Positions 54,496 through 62,189 of a stretch of DNA of 64,000 nucleotides are shown piece after piece. The DNA is taken from NCBI GenBank assembly GCA_021776415.1, contig JAJFFY010000046.1, positions 1-64,000 of the forward strand. The letters are read 5' to 3'. The translations under genes were made by a program, and so were the position numbers. The notes beneath the pieces are model-generated. The model was not told the origin of the DNA and searched no databases. It saw nothing but the letters and a program-made list of their open reading frames with translations. Within the stretch, counting starts at the first letter, position 1. Every line of letters begins with the position of its first letter. This DNA is from Hyphococcus sp. Its GTDB lineage: Bacteria; Pseudomonadota; Alphaproteobacteria; Caulobacterales; Parvularculaceae.

Positions 54496-54915
54496 ATGCG
54501 AGGAATGTTAATAGGTGTAGCCGTTGCAGCTTTTGCAGGCGCGGCCTGCGCCAGCAGCGGCTCATATGAAATGAGCGAAAGCGCCTCGGCGCGGCTGGCG
54601 GAGTTTGAGCAAACCGGAGACTATCTGACCTGTCTTGGCCTGCGTCAGGTCAATCAAATCAAAGCGCTGGACGATTATAATTTTCTCGTCCGCGTCGGCT
54701 CCAATCATTATTATCTCAATAGGGTCTCTGGCCGTTGCATCGGTGCGGATAGTACTTTTAACAGGCTTCAATACACGACATCGAATAACCGGCTTTGCCG
54801 CAATGAAATCATCTCGGTTGTCGACAACACAACCGGTTTCACAAATGGCTCATGTAGTCTGGGCGACTTTGAGCGGCTTGAGAAGAAGCCCGACGACGCC
54901 GATACCGATACATAA
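54496..54915 (+). CDS. Secreted DUF6491-like protein
   Basis: 139 residues from the ATG at 54496, with GGAGG upstream. Signal peptide with a possible lipobox (AGAAC), so perhaps a lipoprotein. The mature part contains CLGLRQVNQIKALDDYNFLV, then GSNHYYLNRVSGRC and SCSLGDFERLE; the cysteine pairs and strand order are those of DUF6491-type periplasmic proteins. Role unknown. It ends in an acidic tail (KKPDDADTDT). Confidence 0.72.
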   Translation: MRGMLIGVAVAAFAGAACASSGSYEMSESASARLAEFEQTGDYLTCLGLRQVNQIKALDDYNFLVRVGSNHYYLNRVSGRCIGADSTFNRLQYTTSNNRLCRNEIISVVDNTTGFTNGSCSLGDFERLEKKPDDADTDT

Positions 54916-55326
54916 GATGATTGTGGGCATGCTCGGCGCGGTGACGGCAAACCATTAGATCGTTATGTCGGGCGTCCACGGCTGAAGTAGAAAATGTTGT
55001 TTTGCCTTTTGGCGGCTGGCTTGATGTCAGCCGCCAATTTTGTGGACGAGGTCCGCGTGAGAGGCGGGCCGGGGTGGCTCGGCGTTGGCTCCAAAAAAAT
55101 TGCTGAATCGCGAGCGCTCGTCGAAGGCGAACAAGCCAAGAAAAATTTATTTTCCAAAAAATAACAGTATACAGAGTAAATGAAAATTCAGGTTAACAAA
55201 ACCTTATCCATTCGTAAACGATCTGCTAATGCGGCGTTAACCAGATTTTAGGGCGCGTCCTCTCAACTTTGTCATGGTTAACCCGATCGTGCTGATGCGT
55301 CGGGGGGCATGATAAGGGGTCGCATA
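54916..55326. other. 411-base region without a gene; upstream region of the Sel1-like gene
   Basis: No coding sequence supported. The right half is AT-rich with repeated GTTAAC/TTAAC words, including two near-matches to the CtrA site (55190-55245). AAGGGG at its end serves the next gene. Confidence 0.55.
55192..55246. promoter_or_regulatory. Two near-consensus CtrA-like sites
   Basis: TTAACAAAACCTTAT near 55193 and TTAACCAGATTTTAG near 55233 fit TTAA-N7-TTAA with one mismatch each. CtrA is the cell-cycle regulator of many alphaproteobacteria. Both sites lie 80-135 bases ahead of the Sel1-like gene. Consensus match only. Confidence 0.35.
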
Positions 55327-55605
55327 ATGACGATAACGATGACAGCCGCTGCGCTTGACTTTGCAGAGCCTATTTTAAGCGGTGAAGAAATGTACCGGTT
55401 GGGTCTGCAAGCATCTACAGCCGTCGAGACCGGCGATCTCGATCTGATCACGGCGCATAAATGGTTTAACCTCGCGGCGATGCAAGGCAACATGGAAGCG
55501 CGCGCTTACCGCGCTGAGTTGTCGGTTGAGATGACGGCGGAAGAGATTGCCGAAGCGCAGCGCCAGGCGCGCGAATATCTGGTTATGCACCGCGCCAAGA
55601 ATTGA
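55327..55605 (+). CDS. Small Sel1-repeat-like protein
   Basis: 92 residues from the ATG at 55327. The helix pair GDLDLITAHKWFNLAAMQGNMEAR is a Sel1/TPR-like repeat, and the rest (MTAEEIAEAQRQAREYL) is helical and charged. Single-repeat proteins like this are common in alphaproteobacteria; probably a protein-protein contact module. No signal peptide. Divergent neighbours, own upstream region. Confidence 0.7.
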   Translation: MTITMTAAALDFAEPILSGEEMYRLGLQASTAVETGDLDLITAHKWFNLAAMQGNMEARAYRAELSVEMTAEEIAEAQRQAREYLVMHRAKN

Positions 55606-55636
55606 TCTTTAAATTTCGCTGTTAAATCCCGGCCTG

Positions 55637-56107
55637 TTAAATCCCACCCAGGGTCGGGTCGATTGCGCGGGCGCCGCTCGCCGTCAGCTGGTCGAGCGCG
55701 ATATCGCGAAACGGCTGTTTTTGTTCCTCAGTAAGCAGCAGATATCGCGGCGTTTTGGTATTGCGCAATGACCGCCTTTGATCCTCACTCATAATCCGCC
55801 AGGCCGCACGCCGTTGTTCACGAAATTGGGCGCGGTCTGCCTCGCCCATTGCCAGATAGGCTTGCGTTGTCGCCTTCTGCACCCTGAGCGCTTGAGAATG
55901 GCGCAGGGCGTTTTCATAAAAATCCGCCGCCATCCGGTCGACCAAGGCTTCATGATTAATGGCCTGGCGCGAGACCGCGGTCGGCTCGACGACGGTCTGG
56001 CCCGCCGGGGCCAGGGCGCCGGACATATGGGGATCGGAGACTTGCGCATTGGCGGAACCCAACACGGCAAGGCTGGAGACAACGGAAAGGAGAAAAATTC
56101 TACGCAA
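55637..56107 (-). CDS. Exported protein of unknown function
   Basis: 156 residues with a signal peptide (MRRIFLLSVVSSLAVLGSANA). The mature part is helical and rich in Arg, Gln and Ala (YLAMGEADRAQFREQRRAAW, MSEDQRRSLRNTKTPRYL, LTEEQKQPFRDIAL). The repeated pattern of EQR/EQK-type helices recalls Spy/CpxP-like periplasmic helical proteins, but there is no sure match. Confidence 0.68.
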   Translation of the reverse strand: MRRIFLLSVVSSLAVLGSANAQVSDPHMSGALAPAGQTVVEPTAVSRQAINHEALVDRMAADFYENALRHSQALRVQKATTQAYLAMGEADRAQFREQRRAAWRIMSEDQRRSLRNTKTPRYLLLTEEQKQPFRDIALDQLTASGARAIDPTLGGI

Positions 56108-56356
56108 CTGGGCACCTCTGGAAACATCGGCAAGCTAGCCGATGCAGGTTTCCGCCCGACAAAACCCGGCGGATAATTTGCGGCTATCGCATTAACCAGG
56201 TTTTGCCTGAGGTAGCGGAGGAGGGGCGCTGGTTGGGCGCCGGCCGGAAATTGCTACAGCGGGCTTGCAATAAGCCGGCGGTTGGCTTAGACGACCGCTT
56301 TCGTGCGCAACGGCGAGAGCTGGGATTGCGCAATTTATGGATAATAGAGGTTAGCC

Positions 56357-56536
56357 ATGGCTGTTCCCAAGAGTAAGATTACGCCGGCGAGACGCGGCAT
56401 GCGGCGCAGCCACGACCGCCTCAAAGCGGCGACCTATATTGAGGACAAGGATTCGGGCGAATTGCGTCGCCCCCACCATATCGACCTCAAAACCGGCAAA
56501 TATCGCGGCCGTCAGGTGCTTGAGCCGAAAGAGTAG
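56357..56536 (+). CDS. rpmF: Ribosomal protein L32
   Basis: 59 residues, starting [20 protein letters not shown], the L32 signature, with [16 protein letters not shown] at the end. There are no zinc-binding cysteines, the usual form in alphaproteobacteria. AGAGG precedes the ATG. A strong terminator follows. Confidence 0.95.
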   Translation: MAVPKSKITPARRGMRRSHDRLKAATYIEDKDSGELRRPHHIDLKTGKYRGRQVLEPKE

Positions 56537-56567
56537 TTCGGTCAAAAATTGCCTTTCCGGCCTAGCG

Positions 56568-56592
56568 CGCCGCCCTTCCGGGCGGCGTTTTT
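56568..56592 (+). terminator. Terminator after rpmF
   Basis: CGCCGCCC (56568-56575), loop TTCC, GGGCGGCG (56580-56587) and five T residues. Perfect 8-bp stem. Confidence 0.9.
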
Positions 56593-56701
56593 GCGTTCTG
56601 GAGCTGGCGCCCACACCCGGATGCAGGTTGCGATCAGCGGGGGGCGGCGTATAGAGAGCCTAGTTTTTACAAAGCCGCCAGTAATCCATGAACGGAAGTG
56701 A

Positions 56702-57979
<1,278 letters not shown>

Positions 57980-58046
57980 AGTCTGGCGCCTGGCATAATT
58001 TACTTTTCATTAACCTAATTTGATTGTTGTGGTCGCCATAGCATTT

Positions 58047-58136
58047 CTCGAAAAGTGGGAACCGGTTTTCGGTTAAGAAGTGCGGAAAGCAAAAAACTAG
58101 AGTATTTACGCGTTTCGAAGGAATGTGAAAATACTC
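58047..58136. repeat. Mosaic dispersed repeat between eno and ftsB
   Basis: The block AAAAGTGGGAACCGGTTTT (58051-58069) is followed by a hairpin, GAGTATTT (58100-58107) with AAATACTC (58129-58136). This combination recalls a mosaic element scattered in many alphaproteobacterial genomes. A relative lies at 58561-58608. Confidence 0.65.
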
Positions 58137-58146
58137 AGAAACCAAG

Positions 58147-58497
58147 ATGTGGGTGATGTTGAGTAAGCAGTTTCTTATCGGTGTTGTACTCCCCGCCGCG
58201 GCGATGTTTTGTGCGGCGATGCAAATTTATCGCGCTGTTGCGGGCAATGCCGGCTATGGCGCGCTGGCGCAGCTTGAGGCGGAGGTTGAAGCCAAAGCCG
58301 GTGAGGTTGACGTCTTGCGTGCGCATCGTGAGAAGCTGCAAAAACGCGCCGACCAACTCAACTCCAAGTCGCTCGATCCCGATCTTGTCGATGAGACCAT
58401 CAGGACCGTGCTCGGTTATAGCCGTAAGGGCGATGTCGTCATCTCCCGCCAGGCGCTTGACGATGCGCTTCGCGGTGGGGCGGACAAGCCCAATTAA
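58147..58497 (+). CDS. ftsB: FtsB/DivIC-like septum protein
   Basis: 116 residues; the ATG at 58156 is an alternative start. One N-terminal transmembrane helix (FLIGVVLPAAAMFCAAMQIY), then a coiled coil (LAQLEAEVEAKAGEVDVLRA, HREKLQKRADQLNSKSLD) and a short C-terminal part with DETIRTVLGYSRKGDVVI. This is the layout of FtsB, which joins FtsL and FtsQ in the divisome. Confidence 0.9.
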   Translation: MWVMLSKQFLIGVVLPAAAMFCAAMQIYRAVAGNAGYGALAQLEAEVEAKAGEVDVLRAHREKLQKRADQLNSKSLDPDLVDETIRTVLGYSRKGDVVISRQALDDALRGGADKPN

Positions 58498-58560
58498 AAC
58501 AATGCTCTGACGCGGATTACCGCGCCTTGCCGAGGCGCGCGCCAGCGCGTATGAATGCAC

Positions 58561-58608
58561 GAGCGTTTTCAGCGAAAGTGGCTTCCGGTTTCGCGGTTCG
58601 AAAACGCG
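58561..58608. repeat. Second copy of the mosaic repeat
   Basis: GCGTTTTC (58563-58570) pairs with GAAAACGC (58600-58607), and the interior GCGAAAGTGGCTTCCGGTTT shares AAAGTGG-N3-CCGGTTT with the copy at 58051. Confidence 0.65.
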
Positions 58609-58617
58609 ACCAACAAA

Positions 58618-58667
58618 AGCCTTGAGCGGTTTAACTGATCTTCGATTCAGTTAAACCGCTCAAGGCT
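58618..58667 (+). repeat. Perfect 21-bp inverted repeat upstream of pdhA
   Basis: The arms AGCCTTGAGCGGTTTAACTGA (21 bases, 58618-58638) and its exact complement (58647-58667) flank an eight-base loop TCTTCGAT. It ends 18 bases before the pdhA start codon. No T run follows, so it is not a simple terminator; it may be a repeat insertion, an operator or an mRNA structure. Confidence 0.85.
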
Positions 58668-58685
58668 GCAACTCAGGGCCGATGC

Positions 58686-59684
58686 ATGTCGAAACGAAAA
58701 GCCAAATCCAACCTCGCCGCCACTAAAGACGAGTTGCTTTCCTATTACCGCGACATGCTGTCGATCCGGCGGTTTGAGGAAAAAGCCGGCCAGCTTTACG
58801 GCATGGGGCTGATCGGCGGCTTCTGCCATCTTTATATCGGTCAGGAAGCGGTTGTGGTCGGCATGGAGGCGGTCAAGCAAGACGGCGACCAGACCATCAC
58901 CGGCTATCGCGATCACGGCCACATGCTGGCCTGCGGGATGGACCCGAAAGGCGTGATGGCGGAGCTTACCGGCCGCGTCGGCGGTTATTCCAAAGGCAAG
59001 GGCGGCTCCATGCATATGTTCTCCAGTGAGAAGAACTTTTATGGCGGTCACGGCATTGTCGGCGCGCAGATCCCGCTTGGCGCGGGGCTGGCCTTCGCCA
59101 ATAAATATCGCGGCGAGAACAAAGTCAGCCTGACTTACTTTGGCGACGGCGCCTCCAATCAGGGCCAGGTATTTGAAGCAATGAACATGGCGCAGCTGTG
59201 GAAGCTGCCGGTAGTGTTCATCATTGAAAATAACCAATACGCCATGGGCACCAGCGTCACGCGGGCGCATTCCGAAACCCATCTTTATCGTCGCGGCGCA
59301 TCGTTCGGCATTCCCGGCACGGAAGTTGACGGCATGGATGTTGTCGCTGTTCGCGAAGCCGGTCGCGAGGCGGTGGAGCATGCGCGCACGGGCAAGGGAC
59401 CGTTCATCTTGGAGATGAAGACCTATCGCTATCGCGGACATTCGATGTCTGATCCGGCCAAATACAGAACCCGAGACGAGGTCGATGATGTGCGCGAGCA
59501 TAATGATCCGATCAAACGCTGTGAGCAGCGCATTAAAGACGGCGGCTTTGCGAGTGATGAGGACTTGAAAGCGATTGACAAGGACATCAAGCGGATTGTC
59601 AAAGAGGCCGCCGAGTTCGCGCAAGAAAGCCCCGAGCCGACGCCGGAAGAACTCTATACGGATATTCTCGCCGAGGCCGGCTAG
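58686..59684 (+). CDS. pdhA: Pyruvate dehydrogenase E1, alpha subunit
   Basis: 332 residues. Thiamine-diphosphate site: GDGASNQGQVFEAMNMAQLW and IIENNQYAMGTSV; the phosphorylation-loop region is TYRYRGHSMSDPAKYRTRDE. With the beta subunit it decarboxylates pyruvate. Here the beta subunit gene pdhB, normally the next gene, does not follow; instead a glycosyltransferase begins about 100 bases on. Confidence 0.95.
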   Translation: MSKRKAKSNLAATKDELLSYYRDMLSIRRFEEKAGQLYGMGLIGGFCHLYIGQEAVVVGMEAVKQDGDQTITGYRDHGHMLACGMDPKGVMAELTGRVGGYSKGKGGSMHMFSSEKNFYGGHGIVGAQIPLGAGLAFANKYRGENKVSLTYFGDGASNQGQVFEAMNMAQLWKLPVVFIIENNQYAMGTSVTRAHSETHLYRRGASFGIPGTEVDGMDVVAVREAGREAVEHARTGKGPFILEMKTYRYRGHSMSDPAKYRTRDEVDDVREHNDPIKRCEQRIKDGGFASDEDLKAIDKDIKRIVKEAAEFAQESPEPTPEELYTDILAEAG

Positions 59685-59785
59685 CTTCAACGCTCTGTTG
59701 GGGTGCGGTAGGGGCGTCGCGCCCAGTTGACGCGGCCTTCGATCTTGCTTTGCACCCACGCGCGAACGGCGCCACATCTCTCCCC

Positions 59786-60913
59786 ATGGAAAGCGAAGTG
59801 AAATCAGCGGCGATGGCGCCTATTGTTATGGCGCATATTTTCCCATCCTTTGCTTATGGTGGGCAGCAGGCGCGGTTTGCCGCGCTGGCCGGCGGTCTCG
59901 GCCGCGGCTTCACCCATCACATCATTGCGTTAGATGGCGACAGGGCGGCGCGCGCGCTGATTTCGGCTGATGTTTCGGTTACGTTTCACGATTTCAAAGC
60001 GCGGAAATCTTCGCTTGCCAGTATTCGCAACATCATTGGGTTTCAGCGGTTCCTGAAATCCATCAATCCAGATATTCTTTGTACCTATAATTGGGGAGCG
60101 ATGGAGGCGGTCCTCGCCAACCGGCTTGGCGTCGGCGCGCCCAACATCCACTTTGAAGACGGTTTTGGCGCGCAAGAAGATCCCGCGCGCCAAAAGACCC
60201 GCCGGGTCTGGGCGCGGCGTTTCTGGCTGGGTAAATCGGTGGTTGTCACGCCCTCAGTGCGGCTTGAAAACCTAGCGATCGATATCTGGAAGCTGAAACG
60301 CGAGCGCGTCATCCGCATTCCCAACGGCGTCGATTTTGAGCGCTTTCAAGTCACGCCAACGAGGCTTAACCGTTATATTGTGGTCGGCTCGATTGGCGCG
60401 CTTCGATCGGAGAAGAATTATCTGAGACTGATCACTGCGTTTTTAAAGGCTGATCTTGAACACAAAGCAAAGTTGATTATTGTCGGTGAAGGTCCGGAGC
60501 GGGGAAGCCTCGCGGCGGCGATAAAACAGGCTGGTGCGAGCGACCGGATATCGCTACCCGGCGCGACGCAAACGCCGGAGCAATATTACAGCAACTTCGA
60601 CGCCTATGCGGTCTCATCCGACACCGAGCAGGCGCCGCTGACGCTGATGGAGGCGATGGCGGCGGGCCTGCCGGTGGCGTCGACCAATGTTGGCGATGTG
60701 GCGGCTATCGTTGCGGCTGAAAATCGCGCCTTCATCACCCCATTGGGCGATGACAATGCGTTTGCCCTGGCGCTGACCCACCTCATTCAAAATTCCGACG
60801 CCAGATCGACGCTAGGCGCCGCTAACCGCCGCAAGGCGAAGAAGGAATATGACGCGGCAAAAATGATAGAGCGCCACCGCGTGCTTTATCTCTCTATGGC
60901 GCGGCTGAAATGA
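59786..60913 (+). CDS. Glycosyltransferase, GT4-like
   Basis: 375 residues from the ATG at 59786. N-terminal IVMAHIFPSFAYGGQQARFA is the acceptor-binding start of GT-B enzymes. The C-terminal nucleotide-sugar domain has IPNGVDFERF, VVGSIGALRSEKNYLRL and the sugar-binding block SSDTEQAPLTLMEAMAAGLP with the EX7E-type glutamates. It should build a surface polysaccharide or a lipid-linked sugar. Overlaps the next gene by four bases (ATGA). Confidence 0.9.
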   Translation: MESEVKSAAMAPIVMAHIFPSFAYGGQQARFAALAGGLGRGFTHHIIALDGDRAARALISADVSVTFHDFKARKSSLASIRNIIGFQRFLKSINPDILCTYNWGAMEAVLANRLGVGAPNIHFEDGFGAQEDPARQKTRRVWARRFWLGKSVVVTPSVRLENLAIDIWKLKRERVIRIPNGVDFERFQVTPTRLNRYIVVGSIGALRSEKNYLRLITAFLKADLEHKAKLIIVGEGPERGSLAAAIKQAGASDRISLPGATQTPEQYYSNFDAYAVSSDTEQAPLTLMEAMAAGLPVASTNVGDVAAIVAAENRAFITPLGDDNAFALALTHLIQNSDARSTLGAANRRKAKKEYDAAKMIERHRVLYLSMARLK

Positions 60914-62004
60914 CCGAGGTGAGCGTCCGTCGGCTTGATAACACGGGGGACTTTCTGGCCCGGTGGTCGGCGTTGTACACACGCGCGGAACAGCCGTCCT
61001 TCTATCAGTCTCCGACCTGGATGACGGCGTGGCTGGAGAGCGCTGGAATGAGCGCTGCGCTTTACGTCGTTGAGGCGAGCCGGGAAGGGCGTACAATGAT
61101 GATGGGTGTTGTCGGCGCTGGCCCGCGCCGTCCGACGGCTCTCGGTCTGAAAGAAGTGCGCCTGCAAGAGATCGGCGAGCCAAGGCTCGACGATATCTAT
61201 GTTGAGTATAATGACTTTTTGGCGGCGCCCGAGGCCAGCGCCGATCTGCGACGCGACATCATTGACGCACTGGCGCGGGAATTTTCGAGCGCCGATGCTA
61301 TGGTGTTTCGCAATGTCCGCTCACCGCTTGCTGAAACGGTGCGTGCCTGGGCGGCGCATGGCCCATGGAATTGCGTGACGCTTTCAGAGCAGCCGGTATA
61401 TGTGGTTGATCTCAATGCCGTCCGTAGCACCGGCGGGAATTTTCTCTCGTCCTTAAGCGGATCGTTCAAGACCAAGCTGCGCCGCGCGATGGAGGGTTAT
61501 GAGCAACGGGGAGCGCTTTCCTGTCGGATTGCGTCTGGCGATGCTGAGTGGCGTGCGTCATGGGATAGGCTGGCGGCGCTGCATCAGGCCAGCTGGCGCG
61601 CGCGCGGAAGGCCGGGGGTTTTCACCAATAATCAGCTGGTCGCCTTTCATGAAACTCTGCAACGATGCGCGCCCGACGCGGTTCATTTGTTTGAAGTACG
61701 GTGTGGTGCTGAGACCATTGGCGTTCTTTATAATTTTGTGCATGAAAAGCGAGTGCTGAATTATCAAAGCGGTTTTAAAGTTGAAGATGATAATAAATTG
61801 ACGCCCGGATTTGTCTGTCACGCGCTTGCCTGTCAATATTATCTTGATGCCGGGTTTGATATTTATGACCTGCTCGGCGGCGAGGCGGACTATAAACAGC
61901 GCCTCGGCGGGAAATCAGAAACGCTCACCAGCCTGACGCTGGAAAGACCATCACCGCGCAACAAAATTCGTCACCTGATTAAAAATATTCTAAGTACGTC
62001 TTAG
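60910..62004 (+). CDS. FemAB/GNAT-like acyltransferase (Acetyltransf_6 type)
   Basis: 364 residues. The central part (about 170-330) with SLSGSFKTKLRRAMEGYEQ, HQASWRARGRPGVF, CGAETIGVLYNFVHE and CHALACQYYLDAGFDIYDLL fits the Acetyltransf_6/FemAB fold used in polysaccharide or capsule loci (CelD/BcsL-like). It probably transfers an acyl or aminoacyl group to a sugar or lipid precursor. Translationally coupled to the glycosyltransferase. Confidence 0.83.
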   Translation: MTEVSVRRLDNTGDFLARWSALYTRAEQPSFYQSPTWMTAWLESAGMSAALYVVEASREGRTMMMGVVGAGPRRPTALGLKEVRLQEIGEPRLDDIYVEYNDFLAAPEASADLRRDIIDALAREFSSADAMVFRNVRSPLAETVRAWAAHGPWNCVTLSEQPVYVVDLNAVRSTGGNFLSSLSGSFKTKLRRAMEGYEQRGALSCRIASGDAEWRASWDRLAALHQASWRARGRPGVFTNNQLVAFHETLQRCAPDAVHLFEVRCGAETIGVLYNFVHEKRVLNYQSGFKVEDDNKLTPGFVCHALACQYYLDAGFDIYDLLGGEADYKQRLGGKSETLTSLTLERPSPRNKIRHLIKNILSTS

Positions 62005-62031
62005 AAAATTTTTGAATCAAAAGAGAAGCTC

Positions 62032-62155
62032 GTCCTTCGCGACGATATGAGCATCTGTCGATGCCCATATCTCCTCAGGATGAGGGAGCAAGGGTTAAAA
62101 AGCAAAATACCCTCTTCCTGAGGAGCGAACCGATAGGCTCGCGTCGCGAAGGATA
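62032..62155. repeat. Inverted pair of dispersed repeats between convergent genes
   Basis: Unit A (62032-62090) runs GTCCTTCGCGACG...CTCCTCAGGATGAGGG; unit B (62110-62154) is its inverted form, CCCTCTTCCTGAGGAG...GCGTCGCGAAGGAT. The CCTCATCCTGAGGAGC/GCGTCGCGAAGGA pattern is a well-known dispersed palindrome of alphaproteobacteria. The long hairpin probably also ends transcription of both convergent genes. Confidence 0.8.
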
Positions 62156-62189
62156 AGCCGCCCCTTGACCAGATTAAAATGCAGACTTT

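Noticed and set aside
58647-59777. Open frame of 376 codons on the minus strand
   Set aside because: Antisense to pdhA, with no family features; the pdhA reading is certain.
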